Assembly (NCBI RefSeq): GCF_904848665.1
Contig: NZ_CAJHCQ010000016.1
Location: 1-64,000 of the forward strand
Direction: 5' to 3'
Length of the DNA: 64,000 nucleotides
Origin: Paraburkholderia hiiakae
GTDB taxonomy: Bacteria; Pseudomonadota; Gammaproteobacteria; Burkholderiales; Burkholderiaceae
Each line of letters opens with the position of its first letter. Positions within the stretch are counted from its first letter, which is position 1. The notes below the pieces were generated by a model, which saw only the letters and a program-made list of their open reading frames with translations, made no database searches and was not told the DNA's origin. Position numbers and translations under genes: made by a program. Positions 9,279-18,136 of the stretch are shown in pieces.

Positions 9279-10718
9279 ATGCAACGAATCCTCGGCGCGG
9301 ACGATCCGCTCGACGCCGTCACGGCCGCACCCGTGGGCAATCGCGCGGCGGCGGCCCTTTCCGCAAGGCTCGACCGCCTGCCCGCCACGCGCCAGCTTTG
9401 GGCGCTGGTGATGCTCATTTCGCTGGGAGGTTTTTTCGAGGTCTACGATCTCATCTTCACGGGCTATATCGCACCGGGCATGGCCAAAAGCGGCATGCTG
9501 CAAACCACTACGCACGCGTTTTTCGGCTTCAATGGCATCGGCGCATTCGTGGCCGCGACTTTCGCGGGTCTTTTCATCGGCACGTTCTGCTTCGGCTGGC
9601 TGCCCGACCGATTCGGACGACGAAGCGTCTTCACGTTCTCGCTGCTCTGGTATTCGGCGGGGTCGGTTGCGATGGCGTTTCAGCATACTTCGCAGGGGCT
9701 GATCCTGTGGCGCTTCATCACGGGCATCGGCGTGGGCATCGAGATCGTCACCATCGACAGCTATGTCACGGAGATGGTCCCGCAGCAGATGCGCGGGCGC
9801 GCGATGGCGTTGAATCAGGCGATCATGTTTTCGGCGGCACCCATTTCGGCACTGCTTTCGTGGTGGCTCGTGCCGCAGGCGCCGCTCGGTCTCGATGGCT
9901 GGCGCTGGGTCGTGCTCGCCGGTTCGCTCGGTGCGGCGATCGTGTGGTTCGTGCGCCGCGCCGTGCCGGAAAGTCCGCGCTGGCTCGTCACGCACGGCCA
10001 GACGGAAGCGGCCGAACGCGTGATCGCGCAGATGGAGCAGCGCGCCGTGCTCGAAAGCGGCAAAGCGTTGCCCGAGCCTTCGCCCACGCTCGTGCTGCCC
10101 GCGCATCGGCGCGCCTCGCTCGCGGAGCTCTGGAAGCCTCCGTATCGCGCGCGCCTCATCATGCTGATCGCGTTCAATCTGTGTCAGGCGGTGGGCTATT
10201 ACGGTTTCGCCAACTGGGTGCCTACGCTCCTGATCGGGCAGGGCGTGACCGTCACGAAGAGCCTGCTCTACGCGGTCGTGATCGCCATCGCGCTGCCGTG
10301 TGGGCCGTTGCTCGCGATGCTCGTGGCCGATCGCATCGAGCGCAAGTGGCTCATCGTCGGATCGGCATTCGCGGTTATCGTGTTCGGGTTGCTGTTCTCG
10401 CAGGCGCGCGGGCCGCTCGCGCTCATTTCGCTCGGTGTCCTGATCAGTCTCGCGGGACAGACCATTTCCGTGTGCTATCACGCCTATCAGGCCGAGCTTT
10501 TCCCGACTGCGGTGCGTTGCAGCGCCAATGGCATCGTCTATTCCGCGAGCCGCGTGGGCGCGATGATGTCGGGTTTCATCATCGCCGCGTTGTTGCGCGA
10601 TGTCGGTGTGAGCGGTGTGTTCGCCGGCATCACCGTGTGCATGGTCGCGGTGATGATTTCCATTGGCGGGTTTGGGCCGCGCACGAATGGCGTGCGGCTC
10701 GAAGAGCTTTCGGCGTGA
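9279..10718 (+). CDS. MFS transporter, sugar/acid:H+ symporter type
   Basis: This ~479-residue major facilitator has about 12 transmembrane segments. The loop 2-3 motif is GWLPDRFGRRS, the mid-protein PESPRWLVTHG block is typical of the sugar-porter/aromatic-acid symporter side of the superfamily, and the protein is initiated by a segment reading FFEVYDLIFTGYI. GGAGAC at 9269 is placed 6 bases before the ATG at 9279; an in-frame ATG at 9267 is the alternative start. Position after the lyase and CoA-transferase genes suggests it imports their substrate. The exact substrate is unknown. Confidence 0.85.
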   Translation: MQRILGADDPLDAVTAAPVGNRAAAALSARLDRLPATRQLWALVMLISLGGFFEVYDLIFTGYIAPGMAKSGMLQTTTHAFFGFNGIGAFVAATFAGLFIGTFCFGWLPDRFGRRSVFTFSLLWYSAGSVAMAFQHTSQGLILWRFITGIGVGIEIVTIDSYVTEMVPQQMRGRAMALNQAIMFSAAPISALLSWWLVPQAPLGLDGWRWVVLAGSLGAAIVWFVRRAVPESPRWLVTHGQTEAAERVIAQMEQRAVLESGKALPEPSPTLVLPAHRRASLAELWKPPYRARLIMLIAFNLCQAVGYYGFANWVPTLLIGQGVTVTKSLLYAVVIAIALPCGPLLAMLVADRIERKWLIVGSAFAVIVFGLLFSQARGPLALISLGVLISLAGQTISVCYHAYQAELFPTAVRCSANGIVYSASRVGAMMSGFIIAALLRDVGVSGVFAGITVCMVAVMISIGGFGPRTNGVRLEELSA

Positions 10719-10732
10719 GGGGCAAGGCAAAG

Positions 10733-10754
10733 AGGCGTGCCGGCCGGCACGCCT
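10733..10754. terminator. Perfect 22-base palindrome between convergent genes
   Basis: AGGCGTGCCGG is followed immediately by its exact reverse complement, giving an 11-bp perfect palindrome. It lies between the stop of the MFS gene (10718) and the stop of the convergent DUF2322-like gene (10768). It could act as a bidirectional transcription barrier, although no U-tract follows on either strand. A dimeric-protein site is the alternative. Confidence 0.45.
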
Positions 10755-10767
10755 GCGAAGGCAACGC

Positions 10768-11118
10768 TCAGGCTGCGGCGATCACGTCGATGCGCAGCGC
10801 AGGGCCGCCCGCTGCGATTTCCAGCAGACGATCGACGTTCGGGTGCGCGCCGGGACGATTACGTGCGTCGGCGGTGTGCTCGGCGAACACGGCGAGACCA
10901 TGCTCGGCGGCGTTGGCGTCGAGCGTGCCGAAGGCTTCGCGCAGATAGTGGTAGACCGCGAGCGAGCCCTGCTTGCCCGGCTTGTTTTCGATGCTCGCGG
11001 CCACGTTGCCCTGAGCGTCCACGAGATCGATGCGCTCGATGCCGTCGATGCCCGGCAGCAGTGCGAGATTGTCCTTGAAGACGGCGCCCGGTTGAATTGC
11101 CTGAATCACTGAAAACAC
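10768..11118 (-). CDS. Small conserved protein of unknown function (DUF2322-like)
   Basis: This is a 116-residue soluble protein with no signal or membrane segment. The sequence IERIDLVDAQGNVAASIENK, followed by GSLAVYHYL and AEHTADARNRPGAHPNVDRL, resembles what I recall of the DUF2322 family, for which no function is known. The assignment is from memory and tentative. It is a stand-alone minus-strand gene, convergent with the MFS gene and 62 bp downstream of the amidase stop. Coding statistics look like those of its neighbours. Confidence 0.65.
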   Translation of the reverse strand: MFSVIQAIQPGAVFKDNLALLPGIDGIERIDLVDAQGNVAASIENKPGKQGSLAVYHYLREAFGTLDANAAEHGLAVFAEHTADARNRPGAHPNVDRLLEIAAGGPALRIDVIAAA

Positions 11119-11179
11119 TCCGTTGGTTCGATAAATGGCGTTTGGGGAGCCGTATCTTAGCCGATCGGGGTGAGCCGCA

Positions 11180-12571
11180 TCAGGCCCCGTTCGCGTCCTG
11201 CAACACGCTTTCGATCGCGGCGGCCACGCTCAGCACGTGCGCGTCGCTGTCGGCGAGTCCCGCCACGCTCAAGCCCACGGGCGCCTCGCCGCGCGGCGCG
11301 CACGGCAGCGACACCGCGCAGCCGTCGAGGAAGTTCACCACCGAAGGATTGCGCAGCACGAGCGCGTTCGTTGCCGCGAAGTGCGCCGGGTCGGCTTCGA
11401 GCGCCGCGATTATCGGCGGCACGATGGGCACGGTCGGCATGAGGAAGGCGTCGAAGCCCGCGAGCGCGGCGCGCGCTTGTGCCATCGCGTCGGCGCGCGC
11501 GGCGAGCAGGTCGAGATAGTCGGCGGCGCTCGCCGTTTCGCCCAGACGGATGCGCGCGAGCACGCGCGGGTCGTAGCGCTGCGCGTGCTCATGGAGCCGG
11601 CTGCGGTGCGTCGCGTAGGCCTCTATCGGCGAGAAACCGAAGCGGTTGATGGCGGGCAGCGCCTCCAGCAGCGGCAGGTGCAGCGGCGTGATCTGCATGC
11701 CCGCGCGCGAGAGGCGCGTGAGCGTGGCTTCCCACGTGCGAGCGACATGCGCGTCCATGCCTTCGGTCACGTAGTTCGACAGCACGGCGAGACGCAGGCC
11801 CTTGGGTTCGGCGGGGCGCACGCGCGCGGCGTCGCCGTCCGTCGGCAGGCCCGCGAGCACGCGGTCCACCAGCGCGCAGCACGCCACGCTCGGGGCGATG
11901 GCGCCGATCGAGTCGAGTGTGGTCGAAAGCGGGAACGCGCCGGCCGTCGGCACGCGCCGGGCCGTGGGCTTGAAGCCGGTCAGGCCGCAGAACGCGGCGG
12001 GAATGCGCAACGAGCCGCCCGTGTCGCTGCCAAGTCCTGCCGCGGCCATGCCGCCCGCCACCGAGGCTGCCGCGCCCGACGAGGAGCCGCCCGCCACGCG
12101 TGCCCCGTCGCCGTCACGCCACGGCGAGCGCGGCGTGCCGCGCCACGGATTGAGGCCGAGCCCCGAGAACGCGAATTCGCTCATGTTGGTGCGCCCGAGC
12201 GGGACGGCCCCGGCGCGGCGCAGGCGCGCGACGGCGGACGCGTCGAAGGCGGCCGGCGGGGCGTCGTCGAGCACGCGCGAACCCGCGCGCGTGGGCTCGC
12301 CCGCCACGTCGAACAGGTCCTTGATCGAGACCGGCAGGCCCGCGAGCGGCGAGAGCCGCACGCCCGCGCGGCGCAGCGCGTCCTGGGCGTCGGCCTCGCG
12401 GCGCGTGCGTTCGGCGTCGAGGGCAATGAACGCGTGGCCGCCGTTGCCGCCTTCGGCGGCAATGCGCTCCAGCGCGGTTTCCACGAGCGCGCGGCTCGTC
12501 GTGCGGGCCGCGTCGAGGTCGGCGGCAAGTTGGGACAGGGGCGTGGCTGGGAGGAATGACATGGGTTTCAT
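11180..12571 (-). CDS. Amidase (amidase-signature family)
   Basis: This 463-residue protein has the complete amidase-signature Ser-cisSer-Lys triad: Lys in LPVSIKDLFDVAG, and the two Ser in the Gly/Ser-rich GGSSSGAAASVAGG and GLGSDTGGSLRIPA segments. It resembles broad aliphatic or heteroaromatic amide hydrolases, without the GatA context. The start MKPMSF at 12571 is chosen because it begins the family homology; MSF at 12562 is equally possible. The open frame runs upstream into the DUF2848 gene but that is a shadow. The gene follows the DUF2848 gene by 29 bases and is probably last in the operon with the MHS carrier. The substrate is unknown. Confidence 0.88.
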   Translation of the reverse strand: MKPMSFLPATPLSQLAADLDAARTTSRALVETALERIAAEGGNGGHAFIALDAERTRREADAQDALRRAGVRLSPLAGLPVSIKDLFDVAGEPTRAGSRVLDDAPPAAFDASAVARLRRAGAVPLGRTNMSEFAFSGLGLNPWRGTPRSPWRDGDGARVAGGSSSGAAASVAGGMAAAGLGSDTGGSLRIPAAFCGLTGFKPTARRVPTAGAFPLSTTLDSIGAIAPSVACCALVDRVLAGLPTDGDAARVRPAEPKGLRLAVLSNYVTEGMDAHVARTWEATLTRLSRAGMQITPLHLPLLEALPAINRFGFSPIEAYATHRSRLHEHAQRYDPRVLARIRLGETASAADYLDLLAARADAMAQARAALAGFDAFLMPTVPIVPPIIAALEADPAHFAATNALVLRNPSVVNFLDGCAVSLPCAPRGEAPVGLSVAGLADSDAHVLSVAAAIESVLQDANGA

Positions 12572-12600
12572 TGCGCGTGTACGGGGAAAAGGATGAGCGC

Positions 12601-13302
12601 TCAGGCCACAACAGGCAGCGCACGAACCGCGTAACGCGCGTGCAGGCTGCGTTCGAGCACCGGATCGTGCAGTTCGAGCTCGAACGCATCGCCCGAGTCC
12701 ATCGCCGCCATCTCGCCGTTCACGGCGAGCGTGCCGCTGTACATCGCGCTGCCCGGTGGCAGTGCGCCCGTTTCCGTATAGCGGCGCCATAGGTCGGCGG
12801 GCGGCAGCAGGCCGTCCACGGCGCCGCTCTGGTAGGCGCGCGTTTCGCCATTCGCGGCGATGAGCGTGGCGCGCATCGTCAGCCGGTCCCAGTGGCCTGC
12901 CACGTCCTCGTAGCGCCACGCCTCGCGGCCTAGCGGCTTCGGGCACACCTGCTTGGACACCGCCACGCTGTATGCCTCCGCCTTGCGGTCGGTGTGGTCG
13001 GAGCCGATCGTCACGAGCGTACCGAGCGGGCTCGCCACGAGCACGCACTCGATCTCGCCGCTCGTGTGGGTGCCGAGCACGTCCACGGTTTCGGCCTGGT
13101 TCAATTGGTCCGCACCCACGCGGTAGAAAAGCGGCGTGCTCGAAGGGGGCGCCACGCCGAGCGCGGCGAGTTCGTCGACGTGATGCTGGATCGCGTGAGC
13201 GTCGCGGCCGGCCCAGCCGGCGATCACGAGCGTGTCGATATCGAGCGAAAGCGGCGTGGCTGCGCCGCCGGCCGGAAGGACGGTGAAGGAAAGCGTGGTC
13301 AT
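12601..13302 (-). CDS. DUF2848 family protein
   Basis: This 233-residue cytoplasmic protein has the motif IGSDHTDRKAEAYSV and a trailing Pro/Gly-rich SGTLAVNGEM region that fit the DUF2848 family, recalled as occurring beside amidases and MHS carriers in Burkholderiales. The GSDHTDR acidic/His cluster looks like a metal or substrate site and suggests a FAH-like hydrolase or lyase fold, but that is speculation. It sits between the MHS carrier (68 bases upstream) and the amidase (29 bases downstream), so it likely acts on the imported compound or the amidase product. Confidence 0.75.
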   Translation of the reverse strand: MTTLSFTVLPAGGAATPLSLDIDTLVIAGWAGRDAHAIQHHVDELAALGVAPPSSTPLFYRVGADQLNQAETVDVLGTHTSGEIECVLVASPLGTLVTIGSDHTDRKAEAYSVAVSKQVCPKPLGREAWRYEDVAGHWDRLTMRATLIAANGETRAYQSGAVDGLLPPADLWRRYTETGALPPGSAMYSGTLAVNGEMAAMDSGDAFELELHDPVLERSLHARYAVRALPVVA

Positions 13303-13370
13303 GATGGCAGTTCGAAGAAGATAGGGCGCACCCGGCGCACTGGCTGGCGCGCCGGGAGGAAAAGCGCAGG

Positions 13371-14678
13371 TCAGTCCTGCAGCGGGCGATGCGCGGTTTC
13401 GCGTGCGGCGATCAGCGCGATGCCGGTGACGATGAGCGCGCCGCTCACGTAGAGCGAGACGGCTGCGGTGCTGTGCGAACTGCGGAACAGCGCGACGATG
13501 ATGAGCGGTGCGAAGCCGCCGCCGAGAATCCCGGCGAGCGTATAGGCGAGCGAGGAGCCGGCATAACGCACGCGGGTCGGGAACTGCTCGGTGACGAAGG
13601 CGGCCTGCGGGCCGTACATCACCGCGTGAATCACGAGGCCGATCATCACGGCGAGCACGATCAGCGCGGGCTGCGAGGTGTTCATCAGCATGAAGAAGCC
13701 GAATGCCCAGACGATTGCCGCGATCACGCCGCCAAGGTACACGGGCCGCCGGCCGAAGCGGTCGGAGAGCGCGCCGAAGAACGGCACGGCAATGGCGTTG
13801 CAGGCGGTGCCCGCGAGCACGGCGGTGAGCGCGAGCGAGCGCGAGAGGTCGAGCACCGTGGTCACGTAGGTGAGCGTGAATACGACGAGCAGCGCGTACA
13901 GCACGTCGGAGCCGATGCGCGCGCCGCCCGCCACGATGAGGCGCCGCCAGTGCTGCGAGAACACTTCGAGCACGGGCACTTCCGCGGTGGCGTGCGCTTC
14001 GTTGAGCTTTTCGAACTGCGGCGTTTCACCGACGCTGCTGCGCACCCAGATACCGAAGCCCACGAGCAGCAGGCTCGCGAGGAACGGCACGCGCCAGCCC
14101 CACGAGAGGAATGCATCGGACGACACGGAAATCGTGATGATCGCGATGAAGGCCGTGCCGAGCAGCGTGCCGAACGAGGGCCCGACTTGCGCCCACGAGG
14201 CGTTCAGGCCGCGCTTTTTCTGGTCGCCGTGCTCCACCGCGAGCAGCACCGCACCCGCCCATTCGCCGCCGAGCGCGATGCCCTGCACGAAGCGCAGCGC
14301 GACGAGCAGCATGGGGCTCAGGATGCCGGCCGTGGCATAGGTGGGCAGCACGCCCATCAGCGCGGTGGTGATGCCCATGAGCACGAGCGTGAGCATCAGC
14401 ACGGCGCGCCGCCCCATGCGGTCGCCGAGATTGCCGAATATGAAGCCGCCGAGCGGCCGCGACACGTAGCCCACGGCATAGGTCGAGAACGCGAGCAGCG
14501 TGCCCGCGAGCGGGTCGACGGATGGGAAGAACAGATGATTGAAGACCAGCGCGGCGAGCGTGTTGTAGACGGTGAAGTCATACCATTCGAGCGACGTGCC
14601 GATCATGCTGGCGCTCGCAAGACGGCCGCGTCCGGCGCGCTTGCGCTCGATCGTCGAGGCCTGGGCGAGAGAGTTCAT
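13371..14678 (-). CDS. MHS-family metabolite:H+ symporter (MFS)
   Basis: This 435-residue MFS carrier has the MHS hallmarks: GTSLEWYDFTVYNTLAAL in helix 1, RPLGGFIFGNLGDRMGRR in the first loop, and FVQGIALGGEWAGA in helix 4-5. About 12 transmembrane segments are predicted. MHS carriers import organic acids, betaines or aromatic acids. GGAGAC sits 6 bases before the ATG at 14678, so that start is preferred over the in-frame ATG at 14690. It is the carrier of a putative operon with the barrel protein upstream and DUF2848 and amidase downstream. Confidence 0.88.
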   Translation of the reverse strand: MNSLAQASTIERKRAGRGRLASASMIGTSLEWYDFTVYNTLAALVFNHLFFPSVDPLAGTLLAFSTYAVGYVSRPLGGFIFGNLGDRMGRRAVLMLTLVLMGITTALMGVLPTYATAGILSPMLLVALRFVQGIALGGEWAGAVLLAVEHGDQKKRGLNASWAQVGPSFGTLLGTAFIAIITISVSSDAFLSWGWRVPFLASLLLVGFGIWVRSSVGETPQFEKLNEAHATAEVPVLEVFSQHWRRLIVAGGARIGSDVLYALLVVFTLTYVTTVLDLSRSLALTAVLAGTACNAIAVPFFGALSDRFGRRPVYLGGVIAAIVWAFGFFMLMNTSQPALIVLAVMIGLVIHAVMYGPQAAFVTEQFPTRVRYAGSSLAYTLAGILGGGFAPLIIVALFRSSHSTAAVSLYVSGALIVTGIALIAARETAHRPLQD

Positions 14679-14737
14679 CGGGGTCTCCATAGTCGTTGGG
14701 CGGGCCCGGGGGGCGTGAAGCGCCTGGGGCCTGGGCT

Positions 14738-15406
14738 TTACGCCGCGAGGCGCCAGAGCATGTCGAAGCTGCGCACCGTCTCGCGGGCCACGCCTGCGGC
14801 TTGCGCGAGCTGTTCGGCGGCGGCGCGTGTTGCGGCGTTCGAGCTGCCTTCCACGAATACGACCGCGTCGTCCGTCACGGCGCGCGCCGTGCTCGCATCA
14901 CCGCTGGTCGCAAGCGGTGAGGAAAGCGTGCCTTCGGTGCGGAACACGCGCACCGCGTGGACGCCGGGTTCGTGCGTGGCGGTGTCGGCCGCATCGCGCC
15001 AGGTCGCGGCGGCGAGCGTCTGCGGCGCGGCCACGAAGATCGCGACGTGCGCGCCTTCGCCTTCACCCGCTTCGAACGCAAGCTCGCCCACTCGGCGCTG
15101 CGTGTCGCTCATGCGCGCGAAGTTGCGCAGCGACCAGTCGGTCTGCACCGTGAAGGCCTGACGGTAGGCGTCGCTGCGGAATACATCGAGCGATTCCGTC
15201 ACGTAGAGCGCGAGATAACGGCGCGCGTGGCCGTCGTTGGCAAGAAAGCGGCGCGCATGGCGAAAGCCGCGAATGCCCACGCGCTCCTGCATGTGCTCGC
15301 GGTCGTACCAGGCATTGAAGTCGGCTTCGGCGTGCGGGTCGGTATCGGTCCAGATGCAAAGCTGGCCGGGTTGGGCCTGCGGTGTCGAGTTGCGTGTCGT
15401 GCTCAT
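14738..15406 (-). CDS. Dimeric alpha/beta-barrel protein (EthD/DUF4286-like)
   Basis: This 222-residue protein appears to consist of two ferredoxin-like half repeats. The N-terminal part has WTDTDPHAEADFNAWYDREH and FRHARRFLANDGHARRYLAL, the usual EthD/DUF4286 signature with a conserved Trp-Tyr-Asp-x-Glu-His. The C-terminal half has a similar length and a degenerate pattern. An AGGAA ribosome binding site precedes the ATG at 15406 by 6 bases; the longer open frame beyond it has no support. Members are small oxygenases, isomerases or unknown. Its place at the head of the carrier and amidase genes suggests a catabolic step. Confidence 0.75.
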   Translation of the reverse strand: MSTTRNSTPQAQPGQLCIWTDTDPHAEADFNAWYDREHMQERVGIRGFRHARRFLANDGHARRYLALYVTESLDVFRSDAYRQAFTVQTDWSLRNFARMSDTQRRVGELAFEAGEGEGAHVAIFVAAPQTLAAATWRDAADTATHEPGVHAVRVFRTEGTLSSPLATSGDASTARAVTDDAVVFVEGSSNAATRAAAEQLAQAAGVARETVRSFDMLWRLAA

Positions 15407-15506
15407 CGGGTATTCCTGCGCGTACGTTGAATCGGATAAACGCAGTTTGGCGAGCGCGGGCCACTTCGGTCCAACAAGAAAAAAAATACGCAGTGAACAG
15501 GTTTCT

Positions 15507-16556
15507 TTATCGCTTGTTTTTGTCGCTGGCGGCGCGTGCCGATTTTGCCGGGTGCTGGCGCGCGGTTTTTGCCGCGGGTTTTGCAACCCCGGCCGTGCGG
15601 GCCGGGGCTTTTGGGCGGCGCGCAGGGCTGGCGGATCTGGACGGCGTTTCGCCATCCAGTTCCGGCCCTAAAGCGAGCACAAACGCTTGCGCCTGCTCGG
15701 CGGCAAGTTCGGCGATACGCGCGGGCAAGGGCTGGCTCTGCAGACGATAGCTCGCCACGAGCGGCAGCGGCACGAAGCCGCTTTCCACGTCGAGCACTTC
15801 GAGCGCGCCCTCGCGCAGTTCGCGCTGGATGATGGCGGGCGGCAGCACGCTTACGCCGAAGCCGTCGGCCACCAGACGAATCATGGCCGCCACCGAGCTG
15901 ATGCAGTTGATGCGCACCGGGCGCTCCACCGCGCGCGCAAACTCTCGTTCGAGCGCGATATGCGGTCCCGAATTGCGCGAGAAGCTGATGATGGGAAATT
16001 CGGCGAGTCGCGCAAGATCGACGCGTTGGCCCGAGAGCCCGAGCGTGGGGCTCGCGACCCAGCGCATGGGGAATTCGCACAGCGGCAGGTCGGCGAACTC
16101 GCGGTCGCCCAGCGCGTGCGTTTGCAGGATCAGATCGACGGCGTCGGCGCGCAGCAATTGCGTGAGGTGGATCGTGGTATCGCTCGTGACTTCGATCTCC
16201 AGATGAGGAAAGCGCTCGCGCACGCGCGCCATGAGCGCGGGAAACCAGCTATGCACGATCGACTCGACCACGCCGATGCGAATGAGGCCGCCGCCGCCGC
16301 TCGCGTCCTCGACTTCGCGGCGCATCTCCTCGCCGAGATTCACGATGCGCTCGGCGTACGCGAGCATCTTGCGGCCCGCGGGCGTGAGCGTGGCCGAGCG
16401 CGAGTTGCGGTCGAACAGCCGCACGTCGAAACTCTCCTCCAGCGCAGCGATACGGCTCGACACGGCCGCCTGCGTGGTGTGGAGCTTCTCCGCGGTGAGG
16501 CGGAAATTCTGCAGGCGCGCTAGCCAGATGAATGTTTCGAGAAACCGGATATTCAT
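15507..16556 (-). CDS. LysR-type regulator with a basic Ala/Lys/Pro-rich C-terminal tail
   Basis: This 349-residue LysR protein has its winged HTH at residues 1-60 (QAAVSSRIAALEESFDVRLF) and its effector domain to about residue 300. It then carries an unusual ~45-residue tail made almost entirely of Ala, Lys, Pro, Arg and Ser (RSASPARRPKAPARTAGVAK at its start), resembling histone-H1-like bacterial DNA-binding tails. MNIRFLETF at 16556 is chosen as start because LysR homology begins there. It lies 50 bases after the MFS gene (16606) and 100 bases before the barrel-protein gene on the same strand, and likely regulates one or both. Confidence 0.9.
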   Translation of the reverse strand: MNIRFLETFIWLARLQNFRLTAEKLHTTQAAVSSRIAALEESFDVRLFDRNSRSATLTPAGRKMLAYAERIVNLGEEMRREVEDASGGGGLIRIGVVESIVHSWFPALMARVRERFPHLEIEVTSDTTIHLTQLLRADAVDLILQTHALGDREFADLPLCEFPMRWVASPTLGLSGQRVDLARLAEFPIISFSRNSGPHIALEREFARAVERPVRINCISSVAAMIRLVADGFGVSVLPPAIIQRELREGALEVLDVESGFVPLPLVASYRLQSQPLPARIAELAAEQAQAFVLALGPELDGETPSRSASPARRPKAPARTAGVAKPAAKTARQHPAKSARAASDKNKR

Positions 16557-16605
16557 GATTCGGAGGAGGGCGGACGGCGAGGACGCATGATAGCGCGTCG
16601 TCGCC

Positions 16606-18072
16606 TCATTCCTCCCCCACAGCCGAAAGCGGCGCGGCCACATGCTCGAGCGACTTGCGCTCCGCGTCCACGCCCCAGATCGCAGCGACGAGCGCCGCGC
16701 CGATCATGAGCGCCGAGCCCACCACATAGCCCGTGAACACCTCGCTGCGCTGGTGCGTATCGATCAGTCGTCCGAAGAATGCCGGGCCGATGATGCCGCC
16801 CAGCGCCGTGCCGAACGCATAGAAGACGGCGATGGCAAGCGCGCGAATCTCCAGCGGAAACGATTCGCTCACGGTCAAATAGGCGGAACTCGCCGCCGCC
16901 GACGCAAAAAAGAAAATCACCATCCACGCGGCGGTTTGCATCGTCGCCGTGAGCATGCCCTGCTCGAACAGCCAGCCGCTCACCGTGAGCAGCACGCCTG
17001 AAAGCGCATAGGTCGCGGCGATCATCGTGCGACGGCCGATCACGTCGAACAGACGCCCCAGCAAGATTGGCCCGAGGAAATTGCCGAGTGCGAACGGCAA
17101 CAGATAGAGGCCCACGTCGCCGCCAGGCACGTGATAGAACTCCGTGAGCACGAGCGCGTAGGTAAAGAAAATCGCGTTGTAGAAGAAGGCTTGGGCCGTC
17201 ATGAGCGAAAGACCCACCAGCGCGCGCCGTCGGTGCCGCACGAAGATGGCGTGGAAGACCGCACGCAGCGGCGTATGGCTGCGCGCATGCAGACGCAGCG
17301 GGTCGTTGGGCGGGTCTTCCAGCGTATGGCCCGCATCGCGAAAGCGCGCTTCGATATCCTCCACGATCCGCTTCGCTTCGTCGTGCTCGCCGTGCGTGAG
17401 GAGCCAGCGCGGGCTTTCGGGAATCCAGCGGCGCATGGGCAAGATGATGAGCGCGAGCACCGCGCCGATAAAGAAACACACGCGCCAGCCCCAGTCCGCG
17501 GGCAGCAAGTGCGGGTCGAGCAGCACGAGCGAGCCCGCCGCGCCGATGCCCGCGCCCACCCAGAACGTGCCGTTGATGCTCAGGTCGGTCCAGCCGCGTA
17601 CGCGCGCGGGCGTGAACTCCTGGATCGTCGAATTGATGGCCGCGTACTCGCCACCGATGCCCGCGCCCGTGATTGCGCGAAACGCCACGAAGCTCGCAAA
17701 GCTCCACGAGAACGCCGTAGCGGCGGTGGCAAGCAGATAGACGGCCAGTGTGATGAAGAAGAGCTTGCGGCGCCCCATCCGGTCCGTGAGCCAGCCGAAG
17801 CCGAGCGCGCCGCATACCGCGCCCGCAATATACGCGCTACCGGCGAGGCCCACCTGCGCGTTGTCCAGATGCAGCACCGGGCTCGTTTTTAGCGCACTCG
17901 CCACCGCACCGGCCAGCGTGACTTCGAGACCATCTAGCAGCCAGGTGACGCCCAGCGCCACGACGATGAGCACGTGAAAGCGGCCCCACGGCAGGCGGTC
18001 GAGACGCGCGGGCAGCGTGGTTTCGATGATGGCGGACTTATCGGTCGTCTCGGTCGTGTTGGGCGGATTCAT
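16606..18072 (-). CDS. MFS transporter, sugar-porter/aromatic-acid-like
   Basis: This 488-residue carrier has GFGWLTDRMGRRKLFF in loop 2-3, GAGIGGEYAAINSTIQEFTP in helix 4-5 and IPESPRWLLTHGE after helix 6. These mark the sugar-porter-like group that includes niacin, benzoate and other acid importers. About 12 transmembrane helices are predicted, and the cytoplasmic tail ends in a plain acidic stretch. It is followed by the LysR gene at 50 bases. Substrate is unassigned; regulation by that LysR is probable. Confidence 0.85.
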   Translation of the reverse strand: MNPPNTTETTDKSAIIETTLPARLDRLPWGRFHVLIVVALGVTWLLDGLEVTLAGAVASALKTSPVLHLDNAQVGLAGSAYIAGAVCGALGFGWLTDRMGRRKLFFITLAVYLLATAATAFSWSFASFVAFRAITGAGIGGEYAAINSTIQEFTPARVRGWTDLSINGTFWVGAGIGAAGSLVLLDPHLLPADWGWRVCFFIGAVLALIILPMRRWIPESPRWLLTHGEHDEAKRIVEDIEARFRDAGHTLEDPPNDPLRLHARSHTPLRAVFHAIFVRHRRRALVGLSLMTAQAFFYNAIFFTYALVLTEFYHVPGGDVGLYLLPFALGNFLGPILLGRLFDVIGRRTMIAATYALSGVLLTVSGWLFEQGMLTATMQTAAWMVIFFFASAAASSAYLTVSESFPLEIRALAIAVFYAFGTALGGIIGPAFFGRLIDTHQRSEVFTGYVVGSALMIGAALVAAIWGVDAERKSLEHVAAPLSAVGEE

Positions 18073-18136
18073 CGGGCAAGGCGGGGTTCAGCACGCGTTG
18101 CCTGGCAGCATGCGCCGTTCCCGAAAGGCGGGCGCT

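Noticed and set aside
9201..10730. A 509-codon open frame on the minus strand opposite the MFS gene
   Set aside because: It is rich in His, Arg and Asp with no family motifs; it is the antisense shadow of a high-G+C transporter gene.
13389..15161. A 590-codon plus-strand open frame
   Set aside because: Repetitive Arg/His/Glu composition and full overlap with the well-supported MHS and barrel-protein genes show it is a shadow.
15584..15611. A GC-rich hairpin followed by T residues that looks like a terminator
   Set aside because: It lies inside the Ala/Lys/Pro tail coding region of the LysR gene, and the frame continues through it.
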